Counted from the first letter of the stretch, positions 53,707 through 62,678 are shown. The stretch is DNA of 64,000 nt from Corynebacterium gerontici (GCF_003813985.1 NZ_CP033897.1:806001-870000); one strand, 5' to 3'. The notes: generated by a model from the letters alone, not told the origin. Numbers and translations: made by a program.

Positions 53707-54261
53707 GTGGCGCGATCGTCCACAATAGGCACCACGATTGTCCAATTCTTGAGATTTGGCATCGTGGGTGGCTCTGGCGTGCTGGTGAACATGGCTGTCG
53801 TGGTGCTGATGAACAAGCTCATGCTGTTCAGCGCGGACATCACCCCAGAAGATCCTTTCTATAATCTCTTCGGTACGGCTTTCCACATTCGCTGGTATCA
53901 CGTATTTCAAACGGTGGCGTTCCTGGTGGCCAACACTTGGAATTATCAACTCAACCGAATGTGGACCTTCAAGGCAACGGTGAGCCCAAAATGGTGGAAG
54001 GGATTCTTCGCCTTCCTCACCACCGGCCTTGTGGCGTTCATGGTGAGCTTGGTCATCTCAACATTGCTGATGAACCCAGAGTCGCCCATCGCGCTTTCTG
54101 ATCGAATTTTCGATAATTCGGACGGTTTCCACACCAAGGTCTACTGGGCTAATGCGATCGCCATCCTCGTATCCATGCCGATCAACTTCCTCATCAACCG
54201 CCTGTGGGCATTCCGCCCTACCCGCATCGTGGTGGACCAGGAGCCCATCAGCCACGTCTAA
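53707..54261 (+). CDS. GtrA-family membrane protein
   Basis: 184 residues. Four membrane helices: about 10-32 (FLRFGIVGGSGVLVNMAVVV), 68-85, 98-118 and 140-160. The conserved FLRFGIVGGSG and NYQLNRMWTFKAT segments define GtrA, which flips or stabilises polyprenyl-linked sugars for cell-surface polysaccharides. The insertion between the first two helices (LMLFSADITPEDPFYNLFGT) is longer than in most members. GTG 53707 has GAGGTG nearby. Terminator downstream. Confidence 0.88.
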   Translation: MARSSTIGTTIVQFLRFGIVGGSGVLVNMAVVVLMNKLMLFSADITPEDPFYNLFGTAFHIRWYHVFQTVAFLVANTWNYQLNRMWTFKATVSPKWWKGFFAFLTTGLVAFMVSLVISTLLMNPESPIALSDRIFDNSDGFHTKVYWANAIAILVSMPINFLINRLWAFRPTRIVVDQEPISHV

Positions 54262-54272
54262 GCTTTTCGACG

Positions 54273-54304
54273 AAAATGCCCGCTCCATACGGAGCGGGCA
54301 TTTT
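54273..54304. terminator. Bidirectional terminator between the GtrA gene and dapD
   Basis: AAAATGCCCGCTCC (54273-54286) pairs with GGAGCGGGCATTTT (54291-54304), a perfect 14-bp stem. The 11-mer GCTTTTCGACG ends at 54272, directly at its left edge. Confidence 0.9.
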
Positions 54305-54313
54305 GCTTACGTG

Positions 54314-55291
54314 CTAGTTTTTGTGCAGCTCGGAGTTGAGCTCAACTGCCTGAGACTTCCACGGCACCGCCTCGATAGCGCCGCTGACGGAGTTGCGGCG
54401 GTAGAGGATGTTGTTGGCGCCAGAGAGATCAACGGCTTTGATGGTGTCGCCGTCGGATACGCCGAGCGCCTCGGCAACGGCACCGCGAGCGACGAGCTTG
54501 GATCCGGAGGTGACATAGAGGCCGGCTTCGATCACGCAGTCGTCGCCAAGCGGAATCCCGCAACCGGCGTTGGCACCTAACAGGCAGCGCTCGCCGATGG
54601 AGATGACGTGCTTGCCGCCGCCGGACAGCGTGCCCATGATCGAGGCGCCGCCGCCGATGTCCGAGCCATCACCAACCACCACACCGGCGGAGATTCGGCC
54701 TTCCACCATGGAGCTGCCCAGGGTGCCAGCGTTGAAGTTGACGAAGCCTTCGTGCATCACGGTCGTACCCTCTGCCAAGTGGGCGCCCAGGCGCACGCGG
54801 TCGGCATCGCCGATGCGCACGCCGGAGGGGATGACGTAATCGATCATGCGGGGGAACTTGTCCATGCAAAACACCGTGACCGGGCCGCGGCGCTGCAGGC
54901 GAGCCCGGGTGACCTCAAAGTGCTTCGGTGAGCAGGGGCCGAAGTTGGTCCACACAACGTTGTTCAACAAGCCAAAGATGCCGTCCAAGTTTAGTCCGTG
55001 AGGCTTGACTAGGCGGTGGGAGAGCAAGTGCAGACGCAGGTAGGCGTCGAAGGTGTCCTTAGGGGCGTCCTCGAGGCTTGAAAGCGTTGTGCGAATAACC
55101 TTGCGCTCAACTTTGCGGTCGCCGTCGGTGACCGAAAGCGCGCGGAAGTCCTCGGGAACCTCGCTGCCTTCGATCAACTCGGTGCCGGCTTCGGCTGGCT
55201 GTCCGCTGAGCTCCGGATACGGGAACCAAGCGTCCAAAATCTCGCCGTCTTGGGTGATCGTTGCAAGTCCAATGGCATGTGCAGAAGTCAT
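54314..55291 (-). CDS. dapD: Tetrahydrodipicolinate N-succinyltransferase
   Basis: 325 residues. An N-terminal helical domain is followed by a left-handed beta-helix of hexapeptide repeats; [15 protein letters not shown], then [20 protein letters not shown] and [20 protein letters not shown] are the substrate and succinyl-CoA sites as in mycobacterial DapD. It makes N-succinyl-2-amino-6-ketopimelate. TACACT lies 8 nt before the ATG, so the start is probably leaderless. A paralogue is encoded at 56815. Confidence 0.95.
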   Translation of the reverse strand: MTSAHAIGLATITQDGEILDAWFPYPELSGQPAEAGTELIEGSEVPEDFRALSVTDGDRKVERKVIRTTLSSLEDAPKDTFDAYLRLHLLSHRLVKPHGLNLDGIFGLLNNVVWTNFGPCSPKHFEVTRARLQRRGPVTVFCMDKFPRMIDYVIPSGVRIGDADRVRLGAHLAEGTTVMHEGFVNFNAGTLGSSMVEGRISAGVVVGDGSDIGGGASIMGTLSGGGKHVISIGERCLLGANAGCGIPLGDDCVIEAGLYVTSGSKLVARGAVAEALGVSDGDTIKAVDLSGANNILYRRNSVSGAIEAVPWKSQAVELNSELHKN

Positions 55292-55321
55292 GGTGTTGCA
55301 GTGTACCTTTCTTGACGTTTC

Positions 55322-56686
55322 CTAGCTTCGCTTGCCTTTAACCAAGAAGGACAATCCTACGAGGGCGCCGAAGATCACGAGCACGGAAGTGATCTGGCCG
55401 CGGGAGGAGTCGTCGAAAAGCATGAGCATGACCAGGCCAGCGATGGCTGCCAGCGTGACCCACGTGAGCCAGGGGTAGCCCCACATGCGTACCGAGGTCA
55501 GCTCCCCGTTGCGCTTCATAATCGGGTGCAGCTTCAGATACGAGAACGCGATGAGAACCCAAATGACGATCAAGCAGCCGCCCACGGCGTTGAGCAGGAA
55601 GGCCAGCAGGCCCGGGGGATTCCAGTACTGAAGACCAACGGAGAGGAATGCGAACACCATCGACAAGATCACGGAAGAAGTCGGAACGCCCTGCTTATTG
55701 GTGGCAGCGAAAACCTTGGGGGCGTCGCCGCGTTCAGCCAGAGAATGCACGAGGCGGGAAGTGCCATAAATTTGCGCATTGAACGCCGAAAGCAGTGCTA
55801 ACACGATCACTGCCTCCATGAATCCCACGACGCCGGGAATGTTCGCCATCGCCAGGATTTGGGTGAAGGGCGATTCTGCGGCGGACTTGGCACCACCGAG
55901 CTGGTCATACGGCATGAGGAAAGTGATCACCAGGACTGAGCCGAGGTAGAACAGTGAGATGCGCCAGATCACGGAGCGCACAGCCACGCCGATGGCCGTC
56001 TTGGGATCCTCAGACTCTGCAGCGGCGATGGTGACGATCTCGATGCCGCCGAATGCGAAAGCCACGGCGAGTAAACCAGCGGCAACGCCGCCGATGCCAT
56101 TGGGCATGAAGCCGTGGTCGAGGAAGTTCTCGGTGCCAACAAAGGTGTGGCCCGGCAATAGGCCGAAGATCAGCAGCACACCAACGATGAGGAAGAAGAT
56201 GATGACGGCGACCTTGATGAAAGCGAACCAGAATTCGAATTCGCCGAAGCCGCGCACATTGGCGAGGTTTACGACGGCGAAAAAGACCACGCTGATCAGG
56301 GCTGGGATCCATGGCGAAACGCCAAACCAGGAGCTCATGATGGCTGCTGCACCGGTCATTTCTGCGCCCATGACCATGGTGAGCATGAACCAGTACAGCC
56401 AGCCGAGGGAGAAACCAGCCCAGTGGCCGAAGGCTTGTTCGCCGTAGATGGAAAAGGAGCCGGAGGCGGGACGCGCCGAGGCCATTTCGCCGAGCATTTG
56501 CATGACGAACACGACGATGGCGCCGGCGATGATATAGGCGATGAGCACCGCAGGGCCTGCCGCCGCAATGCCCACGCCAGTTCCGAGGAACAAACCGGCG
56601 CCGATGGCAGAGCCGAGACCCATCATGGTGAGGTGTCGAGTTTTCAGGCCCGCACCGAGCGCTGTGTCATTTGTTGTTTGGGACAT
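55322..56686 (-). CDS. Amino acid permease, AroP/AAT type
   Basis: 454 residues, 12 membrane helices. GLKTRHLTMMGLGSAIGAGL with the GxGIG-like GAGLFLGTGVGI motif is the APC-superfamily helix 1, and GEMASARPASGSFSIYGEQA the AAT signature region. The locus between dapD and the dapD paralogue corresponds to aroP in C. glutamicum, an aromatic amino acid permease; substrate by synteny only. It lies upstream of dapD on the same strand, 30 nt away. A copy of the 11-mer lies inside its 3' part. Confidence 0.9.
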   Translation of the reverse strand: MSQTTNDTALGAGLKTRHLTMMGLGSAIGAGLFLGTGVGIAAAGPAVLIAYIIAGAIVVFVMQMLGEMASARPASGSFSIYGEQAFGHWAGFSLGWLYWFMLTMVMGAEMTGAAAIMSSWFGVSPWIPALISVVFFAVVNLANVRGFGEFEFWFAFIKVAVIIFFLIVGVLLIFGLLPGHTFVGTENFLDHGFMPNGIGGVAAGLLAVAFAFGGIEIVTIAAAESEDPKTAIGVAVRSVIWRISLFYLGSVLVITFLMPYDQLGGAKSAAESPFTQILAMANIPGVVGFMEAVIVLALLSAFNAQIYGTSRLVHSLAERGDAPKVFAATNKQGVPTSSVILSMVFAFLSVGLQYWNPPGLLAFLLNAVGGCLIVIWVLIAFSYLKLHPIMKRNGELTSVRMWGYPWLTWVTLAAIAGLVMLMLFDDSSRGQITSVLVIFGALVGLSFLVKGKRS

Positions 56687-56814
56687 AGCAAAAACAATAA
56701 GATATTCGGCTCACACAAGGAATTTGCCTGAGCTTTTCATGAGAGAAATCGGGCGCAGTGCCCCCAAAAGGGTAGTGTTGCGCAGCGGCTTCGGTATGTG
56801 CGCTGCTCTTCCAC

Positions 56815-57729
56815 CTAGCGAAGTGGCCGAACCACTGGCTCGACTTGGTCTGCAACGTGAGTGATCTCCACGTTCGAGATCCCTGCTATTGCCGAGGCCG
56901 GCACCAGATTTTCGTTTTCGAAGTGGTGCACCATGGTGGATGGTTCAAGAATCAAATTGGAGCCGATACGCACGTTATCGCCAAGATCGATGCCCACGAT
57001 GGCTGAGCCCACTCCAATGTGGCAGTGCTTGCCTATGCGAACCAGGCTTCTGTCTTTGTCGGACACGATCGAGGAAGAGATGCCGAGGTTGAAGCCTTCA
57101 TCAATCACCGCGCCGGGGTAGAGGCGCCCTTCGATGCGGCCTGCGCCCAGGGTGCCGGAGTTATAAGAGACGTAGCCTTCGCGCAATACTTCGGTGCCCG
57201 GTGCGAGGTAGGCACCGAGGCGTACGCGCTCGGCCTCAGTGATTTGGATGTCGCTGGGCACGACGTAGTCCACCATCCGCGGGAGCTTGTCAATGCCGTA
57301 GACGTGAATGAGTCCTCGCGAACGCAGTGCCATGCGCACATCTTCAAAATTCTGGGCCAGGCAGGGACCCTTGTTGGTCCACACCACCGTGGAAAGCAGA
57401 TCGAGGCCGCCCTCGATATTGATCTCATGCGGTCGCACCATTCTGTGGGAGAGCAGATGTAGGCGCAGGTACATGTCGTGGGCATCCACTGGAGGGGCGC
57501 TGAGGTCTTGGATGGTGGTTCGAACGGCCACTTGCTCCACCATGCGGTCTTCGTCGATGCGCACCAGGCTGAGCATTTTTTGCGTCAGTTCGTGAGCAGC
57601 TAGACGGATGGTGCCGGTTGGAAGGTCAAAGTGGTTACTGAGCAAAGGTGAGGGATACCAGGTATCCAAAACGGTGCCGTCCATCGCGATGTTGGCGATG
57701 CCTACTGCTTGCGCGCCAAAAGTGCTCAT
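56815..57729 (-). CDS. DapD paralogue, succinyltransferase-like
   Basis: 304 residues. Same architecture as Dap[21 protein letters not shown] and RMVDYVVPSDIQITEAERVR, then VLREGYVSYNSGTLG keep the substrate-binding core, including the Glu in the REG segment. The glycine-rich [14 protein letters not shown] loop and GANAGCGI segment of DapD are replaced by SSSIVSDKDRSL and GVGSAIVGI, so cofactor or acceptor specificity probably differs. The hexapeptide end reads IGSNLILEPSTMVHHFENEN. A TAGAAT hexamer lies very close to the ATG. Function not known to me; it faces dapE divergently. Confidence 0.85.
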   Translation of the reverse strand: MSTFGAQAVGIANIAMDGTVLDTWYPSPLLSNHFDLPTGTIRLAAHELTQKMLSLVRIDEDRMVEQVAVRTTIQDLSAPPVDAHDMYLRLHLLSHRMVRPHEINIEGGLDLLSTVVWTNKGPCLAQNFEDVRMALRSRGLIHVYGIDKLPRMVDYVVPSDIQITEAERVRLGAYLAPGTEVLREGYVSYNSGTLGAGRIEGRLYPGAVIDEGFNLGISSSIVSDKDRSLVRIGKHCHIGVGSAIVGIDLGDNVRIGSNLILEPSTMVHHFENENLVPASAIAGISNVEITHVADQVEPVVRPLR

Positions 57730-57810
57730 AATGATTCTATGGTAACGCTTGTGCTTCGAGCGTTGTGCCCAGGGTGCAGTGCTGGTGGTGTGCTGGCTAC
57801 AGTGGTGGGC

Positions 57811-58896
57811 ATGCTGGAACTTGCACAGGATCCCATTGCTCTCACCGCGGCATTGGTGGACATTGAAAGCCCCTCGCATCACGAAGCAGCTATCGCTGAT
57901 CAGATCGAGCAGGCGCTGAAGGGCATCGATGGTGTCGAGGTGTTTCGGATGCACCACACCGTGATGGCGCGCACGCATCGTGGCTTAGGCTCACGCGTCA
58001 TTCTGGCCGGGCATATCGATACTGTGCCGATTGCCGAGAACGTGCCCTCCCAGCTTATCGACGGCACCCTGCACGGCTGCGGCAGCGTGGACATGAAGTC
58101 GGGAATGGCGTGCTACCTCCACGCTTTTGCAACGCTGGCGAATGCGGAGAACTTGCAGCACGACCTCACGCTGATCTGTTATGAAGCAGAAGAAGTCGCT
58201 GCCACCTACAACGGATTAGCGAAACTTCAACGGTCCCATCCCGAGTGGCTGGAGGGGGATCTGGCGCTGCTCGGCGAGCCTTCCGGGGCCATGATTGAAG
58301 CCGGCTGCCAAGGATCGGTGCGCCTGAAGGTTCGAGCACATGGTGTGCGCGCGCATTCGGCCAGGTCATGGCTCGGAGATAACGCAATGCACAAACTCTC
58401 ACCGGTGATCGCGCGTATCGCCGAGTATTCCGCCCGCGAGGTGGAAGTGGATGGCTGTATGTACCACGAGGGTTTGAATATCGTGCATTGTGAATCTGGG
58501 GTGGCCACCAACACCATCCCGGACGAGGCGTGGATGTACGTGAATTTCCGCTTCGCCCCGGACCGCACTCTCGACGAAGCCATGGCTCACATGCTTGGCG
58601 TCCTCGACCTGCCTGAGGGTGTGGACTACGAGGTCAGCGACGCGGTGCCCGGCGCACGTCCCGGTCTGGATCAGCCAGCGGCTCAAGCACTGCTGCGCGC
58701 CACGGGAGGTAATTTCCGTGCGAAGTATGGTTGGACCGACGTTGCGCGTTTCGCGGAACTCGGCGTTCCGGCGGTGAATTTTGGCCCGGGTGATCCTTCC
58801 TTTGCCCATAAGAAGGATGAGCAGTGCCCAGTGCATATGATCACCACAGTCAGCGAGCAGCTATTGCAGTATTTGACCAACCCAGCCTCGGCCTAG
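57811..58896 (+). CDS. dapE: Succinyl-diaminopimelate desuccinylase
   Basis: 361 residues, M20 dinuclear zinc peptidase. LAGHIDTVPI (first His-Asp pair, about 72-81), GCGSVDMKSGMACYLHAFA, CYEAEEVA with the catalytic Glu-Glu and a dimerisation lid in the middle are visible; the last ligand is in FAHKKDEQCPVHMI. It cleaves N-succinyl-LL-DAP. ATG 57811 follows TACAGT by 7 nt, a leaderless geometry. With dapC and dapD it completes the succinylase branch in this window except DapF and DapA/B. Confidence 0.94.
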   Translation: MLELAQDPIALTAALVDIESPSHHEAAIADQIEQALKGIDGVEVFRMHHTVMARTHRGLGSRVILAGHIDTVPIAENVPSQLIDGTLHGCGSVDMKSGMACYLHAFATLANAENLQHDLTLICYEAEEVAATYNGLAKLQRSHPEWLEGDLALLGEPSGAMIEAGCQGSVRLKVRAHGVRAHSARSWLGDNAMHKLSPVIARIAEYSAREVEVDGCMYHEGLNIVHCESGVATNTIPDEAWMYVNFRFAPDRTLDEAMAHMLGVLDLPEGVDYEVSDAVPGARPGLDQPAAQALLRATGGNFRAKYGWTDVARFAELGVPAVNFGPGDPSFAHKKDEQCPVHMITTVSEQLLQYLTNPASA

Positions 58897-58922
58897 GCCT
58901 CACGCTCTGAGAAGGAAACACC

Positions 58923-59696
58923 ATGAATCGACCCCAAAACCGTACGCTGCTCGGCCCCATGCTGGTGCGAGACAAGCACGCTGCAAAAGGCGCAGGCACA
59001 TACGATCAGCGCCTACTTGAACTTGGCGCGGATCATGACTGGCTGCATGCTGATCCCTGGCGTGTATTGCGAATCCAAAGCGAGTTCGTTTCCGGTTTCG
59101 ACGCGCTGGCGGAGCTTCCCCCGGCGGTAACCGTCTTTGGTTCCGCGCGCACTAAGCCGGAGGAGCCCTACTACCAATTGGGTGAGCAGCTCGGTGCAGC
59201 AATCGCCGATGCCGGTTACGCCGTCATTACCGGGGGTGGTCCCGGTTTGATGGAGGCCGCCAACAAAGGCGCGATGGAAGCAGGTGGACGTTCGATCGGC
59301 TTGGGCATTGAACTGCCTCATGAGCAGGGCATCAATGAGTATGTGGATATGGGGTTGAACTTCCGCTATTTCTTCGCCCGCAAGACCATGTTTTTGAAGT
59401 ACTCGCAGGCCTTCGTGTGCTTGCCGGGTGGTTTGGGCACCTTGGATGAACTCTTCGAGGTGCTCTGCATGACCCAGACCGGCAAAGTCACCAACTACCC
59501 GATTGTGCTTTTGGGCACCGAGTTTTGGTCTGGTGTGGTGCAGTGGCTCAAAGATACATTGGTGCAGGAGGGCATGATCTCAGAAGGTGACATGGATCTG
59601 TTCTTGCTCACTGACTCCATCGAAGAGGCGGTGGATCATATTCAGCGGGTTCATGCTCAAATGCCACTGTTTGCTCAGGGCGACACGGAGCAGTAG
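58923..59696 (+). CDS. LOG family protein (TIGR00730, Rossmann-fold nucleotide-binding)
   Basis: 257 residues. The LOG motif PGGLGTLDEL (about 161-170, usual PGGxGTxxE) and GGGPGLMEAANKGAMEAGG are intact, so the fold of cytokinin-activating phosphoribohydrolases is present. Actinobacterial members are nucleotide 5'-monophosphate nucleosidases or pyrimidine-nucleotide-binding proteins; Rv1205 is the mycobacterial equivalent by synteny (dapE, LOG, folP2, gpgS). The stop overlaps the folP2 start. Confidence 0.9.
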   Translation: MNRPQNRTLLGPMLVRDKHAAKGAGTYDQRLLELGADHDWLHADPWRVLRIQSEFVSGFDALAELPPAVTVFGSARTKPEEPYYQLGEQLGAAIADAGYAVITGGGPGLMEAANKGAMEAGGRSIGLGIELPHEQGINEYVDMGLNFRYFFARKTMFLKYSQAFVCLPGGLGTLDELFEVLCMTQTGKVTNYPIVLLGTEFWSGVVQWLKDTLVQEGMISEGDMDLFLLTDSIEEAVDHIQRVHAQMPLFAQGDTEQ

Positions 59697-60550
59697 TGCG
59701 CAGTTTCTACCTTGGCCCCGACGGGCTTGCTGCGGTGATGGCGATTGTGAATCGCACCCCGGACTCTTTTTATGATCAGGGCGCCACAGAGCTTTTCGAT
59801 GCCGCCCTTGCCCGCGTTGAAGCCGTGGTGGATCAGGGTGCAGGCATCATCGATATCGGGGGCGTGAAAGCTGGTCCCGGAACGCATGTGGGGCCGAGTG
59901 AAGAAATTGATCGTGTGGTGCCGCTCATTGCCGAAGTGCGTCAGCGCTATCCGCATCTCCACATTTCCGTGGATACCTGGCGCGCCGCTGTCGCCGAAGA
60001 AGCAATCAATGCCGGAGCGAATCTGGTCAACGACACTTGGGCCGGGCATGATCCCGAGCTGGTGGAGGTAGCGGGCGCGCACAAGGTTGGTTACGTCTGT
60101 TCCCACACCGGTGGCGTCCAGCCCAGAACGCGGCCGTATCGCGTTCATTTCGACGATGTCGTTTCCGATGTGATCCGAGAGACCACCGCGCTTGCTCAGC
60201 GCGCTGTTGAATGCGGGGTACCTGAGGATCAAGTGCTTATCGATCCAACTCACGACTTTGGCAAAAATACCTACCACGGCCTGGAGTTGCTTCGGCGCAT
60301 CGATGAGCTCGTCGTCACCGGCTGGCCGGTGCTCATGGCGTTGTCCAATAAAGACTTCGTTGGAGAGACCCTTGATCGTCCAGTGGGGGAGCGCGTGCCG
60401 GGAACCTTGGCGTGCACGAGCTTTTCTGCGGCAAGAGGGGTAGCAGTTTTCCGAGCACATGAAGTAGCCGCCACCCTAGACACCATTCGGATGACCGCCG
60501 CGATTCAGGGAACGTGCTCCCCGCGGGCTGTCACCAGGGGGCTTGCATGA
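59696..60550 (+). CDS. folP2: Dihydropteroate synthase-like protein FolP2
   Basis: 284 residues. MAIVNRTPDSFYDQG (usual MGIxNxTPDSF), VDQGAGIIDIGGVKAGPGTH and NDTWAG, DPTHDFGKNT are the pterin and phosphate motifs of DHPS. Its place directly before gpgS corresponds to FolP2, which in mycobacteria lacks DHPS activity and is thought to act elsewhere, unlike folP1. Here the first motif retains Asp but reads VNRTPD. Starts at GTG 59696 (overlap with LOG) and overlaps gpgS by 4 nt. Confidence 0.85.
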   Translation: MRSFYLGPDGLAAVMAIVNRTPDSFYDQGATELFDAALARVEAVVDQGAGIIDIGGVKAGPGTHVGPSEEIDRVVPLIAEVRQRYPHLHISVDTWRAAVAEEAINAGANLVNDTWAGHDPELVEVAGAHKVGYVCSHTGGVQPRTRPYRVHFDDVVSDVIRETTALAQRAVECGVPEDQVLIDPTHDFGKNTYHGLELLRRIDELVVTGWPVLMALSNKDFVGETLDRPVGERVPGTLACTSFSAARGVAVFRAHEVAATLDTIRMTAAIQGTCSPRAVTRGLA

Positions 60551-61266
60551 TTTCGGTGGTCATACCGGCTCTCAATGAAGAAGCCACCGTGGCGCACGTG
60601 GTGCAAGTGGCGCGCCGTCATGCCGATGAAGTGTTGGTGATCGACGCCGACTCCCGCGACGCCACCGCCCAGGTCGCTAGCGATGCCGGAGCTACTGTGC
60701 TGAACTGGCGCGATATTATGACGACGCCTCCACTGCCTGGCAAAGGTGAATCTCTCTGGCGTGGGGTCCATGCCGCACAGGGTGAGGTTGTTGTGTTTTT
60801 GGATGCAGACCTGCAAAGAATCAACCCGGACATCGTCGAATTGCTCGCCGCCCCCTTCGAAGATCCAAGCATCCACTTGGTGAAAGCCGCGTATGAACGG
60901 CCAATGACTGATGGTTCGGAAGGTGGCCGCGTGACGCATCTGACGGCACGCCCACTACTGCAATTACTGTTTCCCGAGCTTGCACACATCCGGCAGCCTC
61001 TCGGCGGAGAGTACGCAATTCGCCGCAGCACAGCCGAGCAGGTCCCATTCGTTGCAGGCTACGGCGTGGAAGTGGGTCTACTCATTGACGTGGCACGTCG
61101 TTATGGCCCCCGGGCGTTGCTTGAAGTTGAAGCAGGGGTGCGAACCCACCGCAATCGACCACTGCACGAACTTTCATCTATGGCGCAGGAGGTGGCGGCA
61201 ACGATCCTTCAGCGCGCCGGGCAGAGGGGCATTGAGGTGACGCAGCGTCCCGCGTTGAAGGGTTAG
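60547..61266 (+). CDS. gpgS: Glucosyl-3-phosphoglycerate synthase
   Basis: 239 residues, GT81, GT-A fold. ISVVIPALNEEATVAHVVQV opens the nucleotide-sugar site and VVFLDADLQRINPDIVELL is the DxD region (about 87-105); QPLGGEYAIRRS and GYGVEVGLLIDVARR are GpgS-specific. It transfers glucose to 3-phosphoglycerate, the first step towards methylglucose lipopolysaccharides or glucosylglycerate. Shorter at the N-terminus than mycobacterial GpgS (about 300 aa), an oddity in this genus. Overlaps folP2 by 4 nt. Confidence 0.9.
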   Translation: MISVVIPALNEEATVAHVVQVARRHADEVLVIDADSRDATAQVASDAGATVLNWRDIMTTPPLPGKGESLWRGVHAAQGEVVVFLDADLQRINPDIVELLAAPFEDPSIHLVKAAYERPMTDGSEGGRVTHLTARPLLQLLFPELAHIRQPLGGEYAIRRSTAEQVPFVAGYGVEVGLLIDVARRYGPRALLEVEAGVRTHRNRPLHELSSMAQEVAATILQRAGQRGIEVTQRPALKG

Positions 61267-61270
61267 GCTG

Positions 61271-61618
61271 TTGGATATGTTTGCAGTTCTTCCCTGGCTC
61301 GTTGGTGCCGTAGCCCTGGTGCTTGTCGGCATGTTGCTTGGCTGGTTGCTCATGCCCTTGAACAAACAGGATCCTCATGCGGCTCGGCACGATGCTGTGG
61401 CGCAGCGAAACGCGATGTTGCTTGAGCGTGGCGAGTGGGAGCAGATTCGATTCACTCGGGTTGCTCACGGCTACGATCCGGTGCAGGTAGATGCGGTGCT
61501 GATGGAACTTCTTGCCCGGCTGCGCAACGATGAGCAGTCGGGTGAGGTTACACTAGAAAGAGCTGCTCGGCTGCAACGCGCGGCCAGCGAATCCCCTTCA
61601 AGCAAGAAAGAACGGTGA
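61271..61618 (+). CDS. DivIVA domain membrane protein (Rv1209-like)
   Basis: 115 residues. One membrane helix (LVGAVALVLVGMLLGWLL, about 10-27) and then IRFTRVAHGYDPVQVDAVLMELLARL, a DivIVA-type segment (R-G-Y-D/N-x-x-Q-V-D) that may bind curved membranes or polar growth proteins. Very short compared with Wag31. TTG 61271 is chosen: GAAGGG lies 8 nt upstream; ATG 61277 is the alternative. Synteny with Rv1209 after gpgS. Confidence 0.8.
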   Translation: MDMFAVLPWLVGAVALVLVGMLLGWLLMPLNKQDPHAARHDAVAQRNAMLLERGEWEQIRFTRVAHGYDPVQVDAVLMELLARLRNDEQSGEVTLERAARLQRAASESPSSKKER

Positions 61619-61625
61619 ACTACCC

Positions 61626-61796
61626 ATGGCAGCGATGAAACCTCGTACCGGCAATGGCCCTATGGAGGCTGTGATCGAGAGCCGTAAGATCGTCATGCGC
61701 ATTCCCACCGATGGTGGCGGACGCCTGGTAATCGAATTAAATAAGGAAGAAGCAGCGGAGCTAGGTTCGCTGCTGACTGCTGTCTCTGAGTCTTAA
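61626..61796 (+). CDS. DUF3117 protein (56 aa)
   Basis: 56 residues. MKPRTGNGPMEAVIESRKIV and IELNKEEAAELGSLLTAV make up nearly the whole DUF3117 domain, a conserved small actinobacterial protein (Rv1211 type). Function unknown. It starts at ATG 61626, 7 nt after the DivIVA-like stop; AGGAGA is absent, so coupling is likely. The next gene starts 11 nt later. Confidence 0.9.
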   Translation: MAAMKPRTGNGPMEAVIESRKIVMRIPTDGGGRLVIELNKEEAAELGSLLTAVSES

Positions 61797-61807
61797 AAGG
61801 AGAGTGT

Positions 61808-62677
61808 GTGCTTTCGCACGTAATTGACGTCCTCGCCGATCCCATCGACGGCAGTGCATTAGAGCTTGTCGACGACGCATCGAGGGTGGTTTCAGCTTCC
61901 GGGCATAGTTACGATGTTGCCCGCCAGGGATATGTCACTCTTGCTGGTGGATCCGGGCTTCGCTATTCCGGCGATAGCACTGAGATGATCAAGGCGCGCG
62001 AAACCTTCCTGTCGAACGGTCACTTCGCCCCCTTCGTTGAGGCAGTGACCGAGTCGGTGCAGCATGTGATAGACGACGCCGAAGTGCCGGACGATGTCGA
62101 TCCCGCAGTCTGCGAAGTCGGCGCTGGTACGGGTTACTATCTCTCGCACATCTTGGATTCGATTCACGGAGCGCGTGGCGTGGGGTTGGACGTGTCGGTG
62201 CCGGCCGCGAAACTCTTAGCAAAGTGTCACCCTCGCGTCGGTGCGGTCGTAGCGGATGCTTGGAATAGGCTCCCGATCGCCGATGCGTCCCTCGATGCCA
62301 TCGCCGTCGTGTTTGCCCCCCGCAACGCTGCTGAATTCGCCCGTGTGCTCAAGCCTCGAGGCGAAGTCGTGGTACTTACCGCCGATGCCGGACATTTGGC
62401 GGAATTGCGCGAGCCCCTCGGCATCATTGATGTTGAGCGCGGCAAGGTGGATCGGATGATCCAGCAGGCGTCTGGGCATCTTGAGCCGGTGGGTCCTTCG
62501 CAGCCGGTGGCCTTCCAGATGCGACTCAATCAAGAGTCCATTGCCACGCAGATTGGTATGAGCCCTTCGGCCCGTCATATCCATCCTGATGTGTTGGCTG
62601 AGCGCATTGCTGGTCTGCCGGAGTCGATGGAAGTGAGTGCTCGCGCAATGATTACCAGATTGTGCAAGATTGACTAA
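61808..62677 (+). CDS. RlmA-type rRNA guanine methyltransferase-like protein
   Basis: 289 residues. SAM-binding motif CEVGAGTGYYLSHIL (about 98-112), then GVGLDVSVPAAKLLAK and AIAVVFAPRNAAEFARVLKP. The N-terminal part resembles the RlmA/TlrB zinc domain (SGHSYDVARQGYVTLAGGSG) but the four zinc Cys positions read Ala, Gly or Ser, so the zinc site is lost. Such enzymes methylate 23S rRNA G745 or G748. GTG 61808 has AAGGAG 5 nt upstream. Confidence 0.82.
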   Translation: MLSHVIDVLADPIDGSALELVDDASRVVSASGHSYDVARQGYVTLAGGSGLRYSGDSTEMIKARETFLSNGHFAPFVEAVTESVQHVIDDAEVPDDVDPAVCEVGAGTGYYLSHILDSIHGARGVGLDVSVPAAKLLAKCHPRVGAVVADAWNRLPIADASLDAIAVVFAPRNAAEFARVLKPRGEVVVLTADAGHLAELREPLGIIDVERGKVDRMIQQASGHLEPVGPSQPVAFQMRLNQESIATQIGMSPSARHIHPDVLAERIAGLPESMEVSARAMITRLCKID

Positions 62678-62678
62678 C

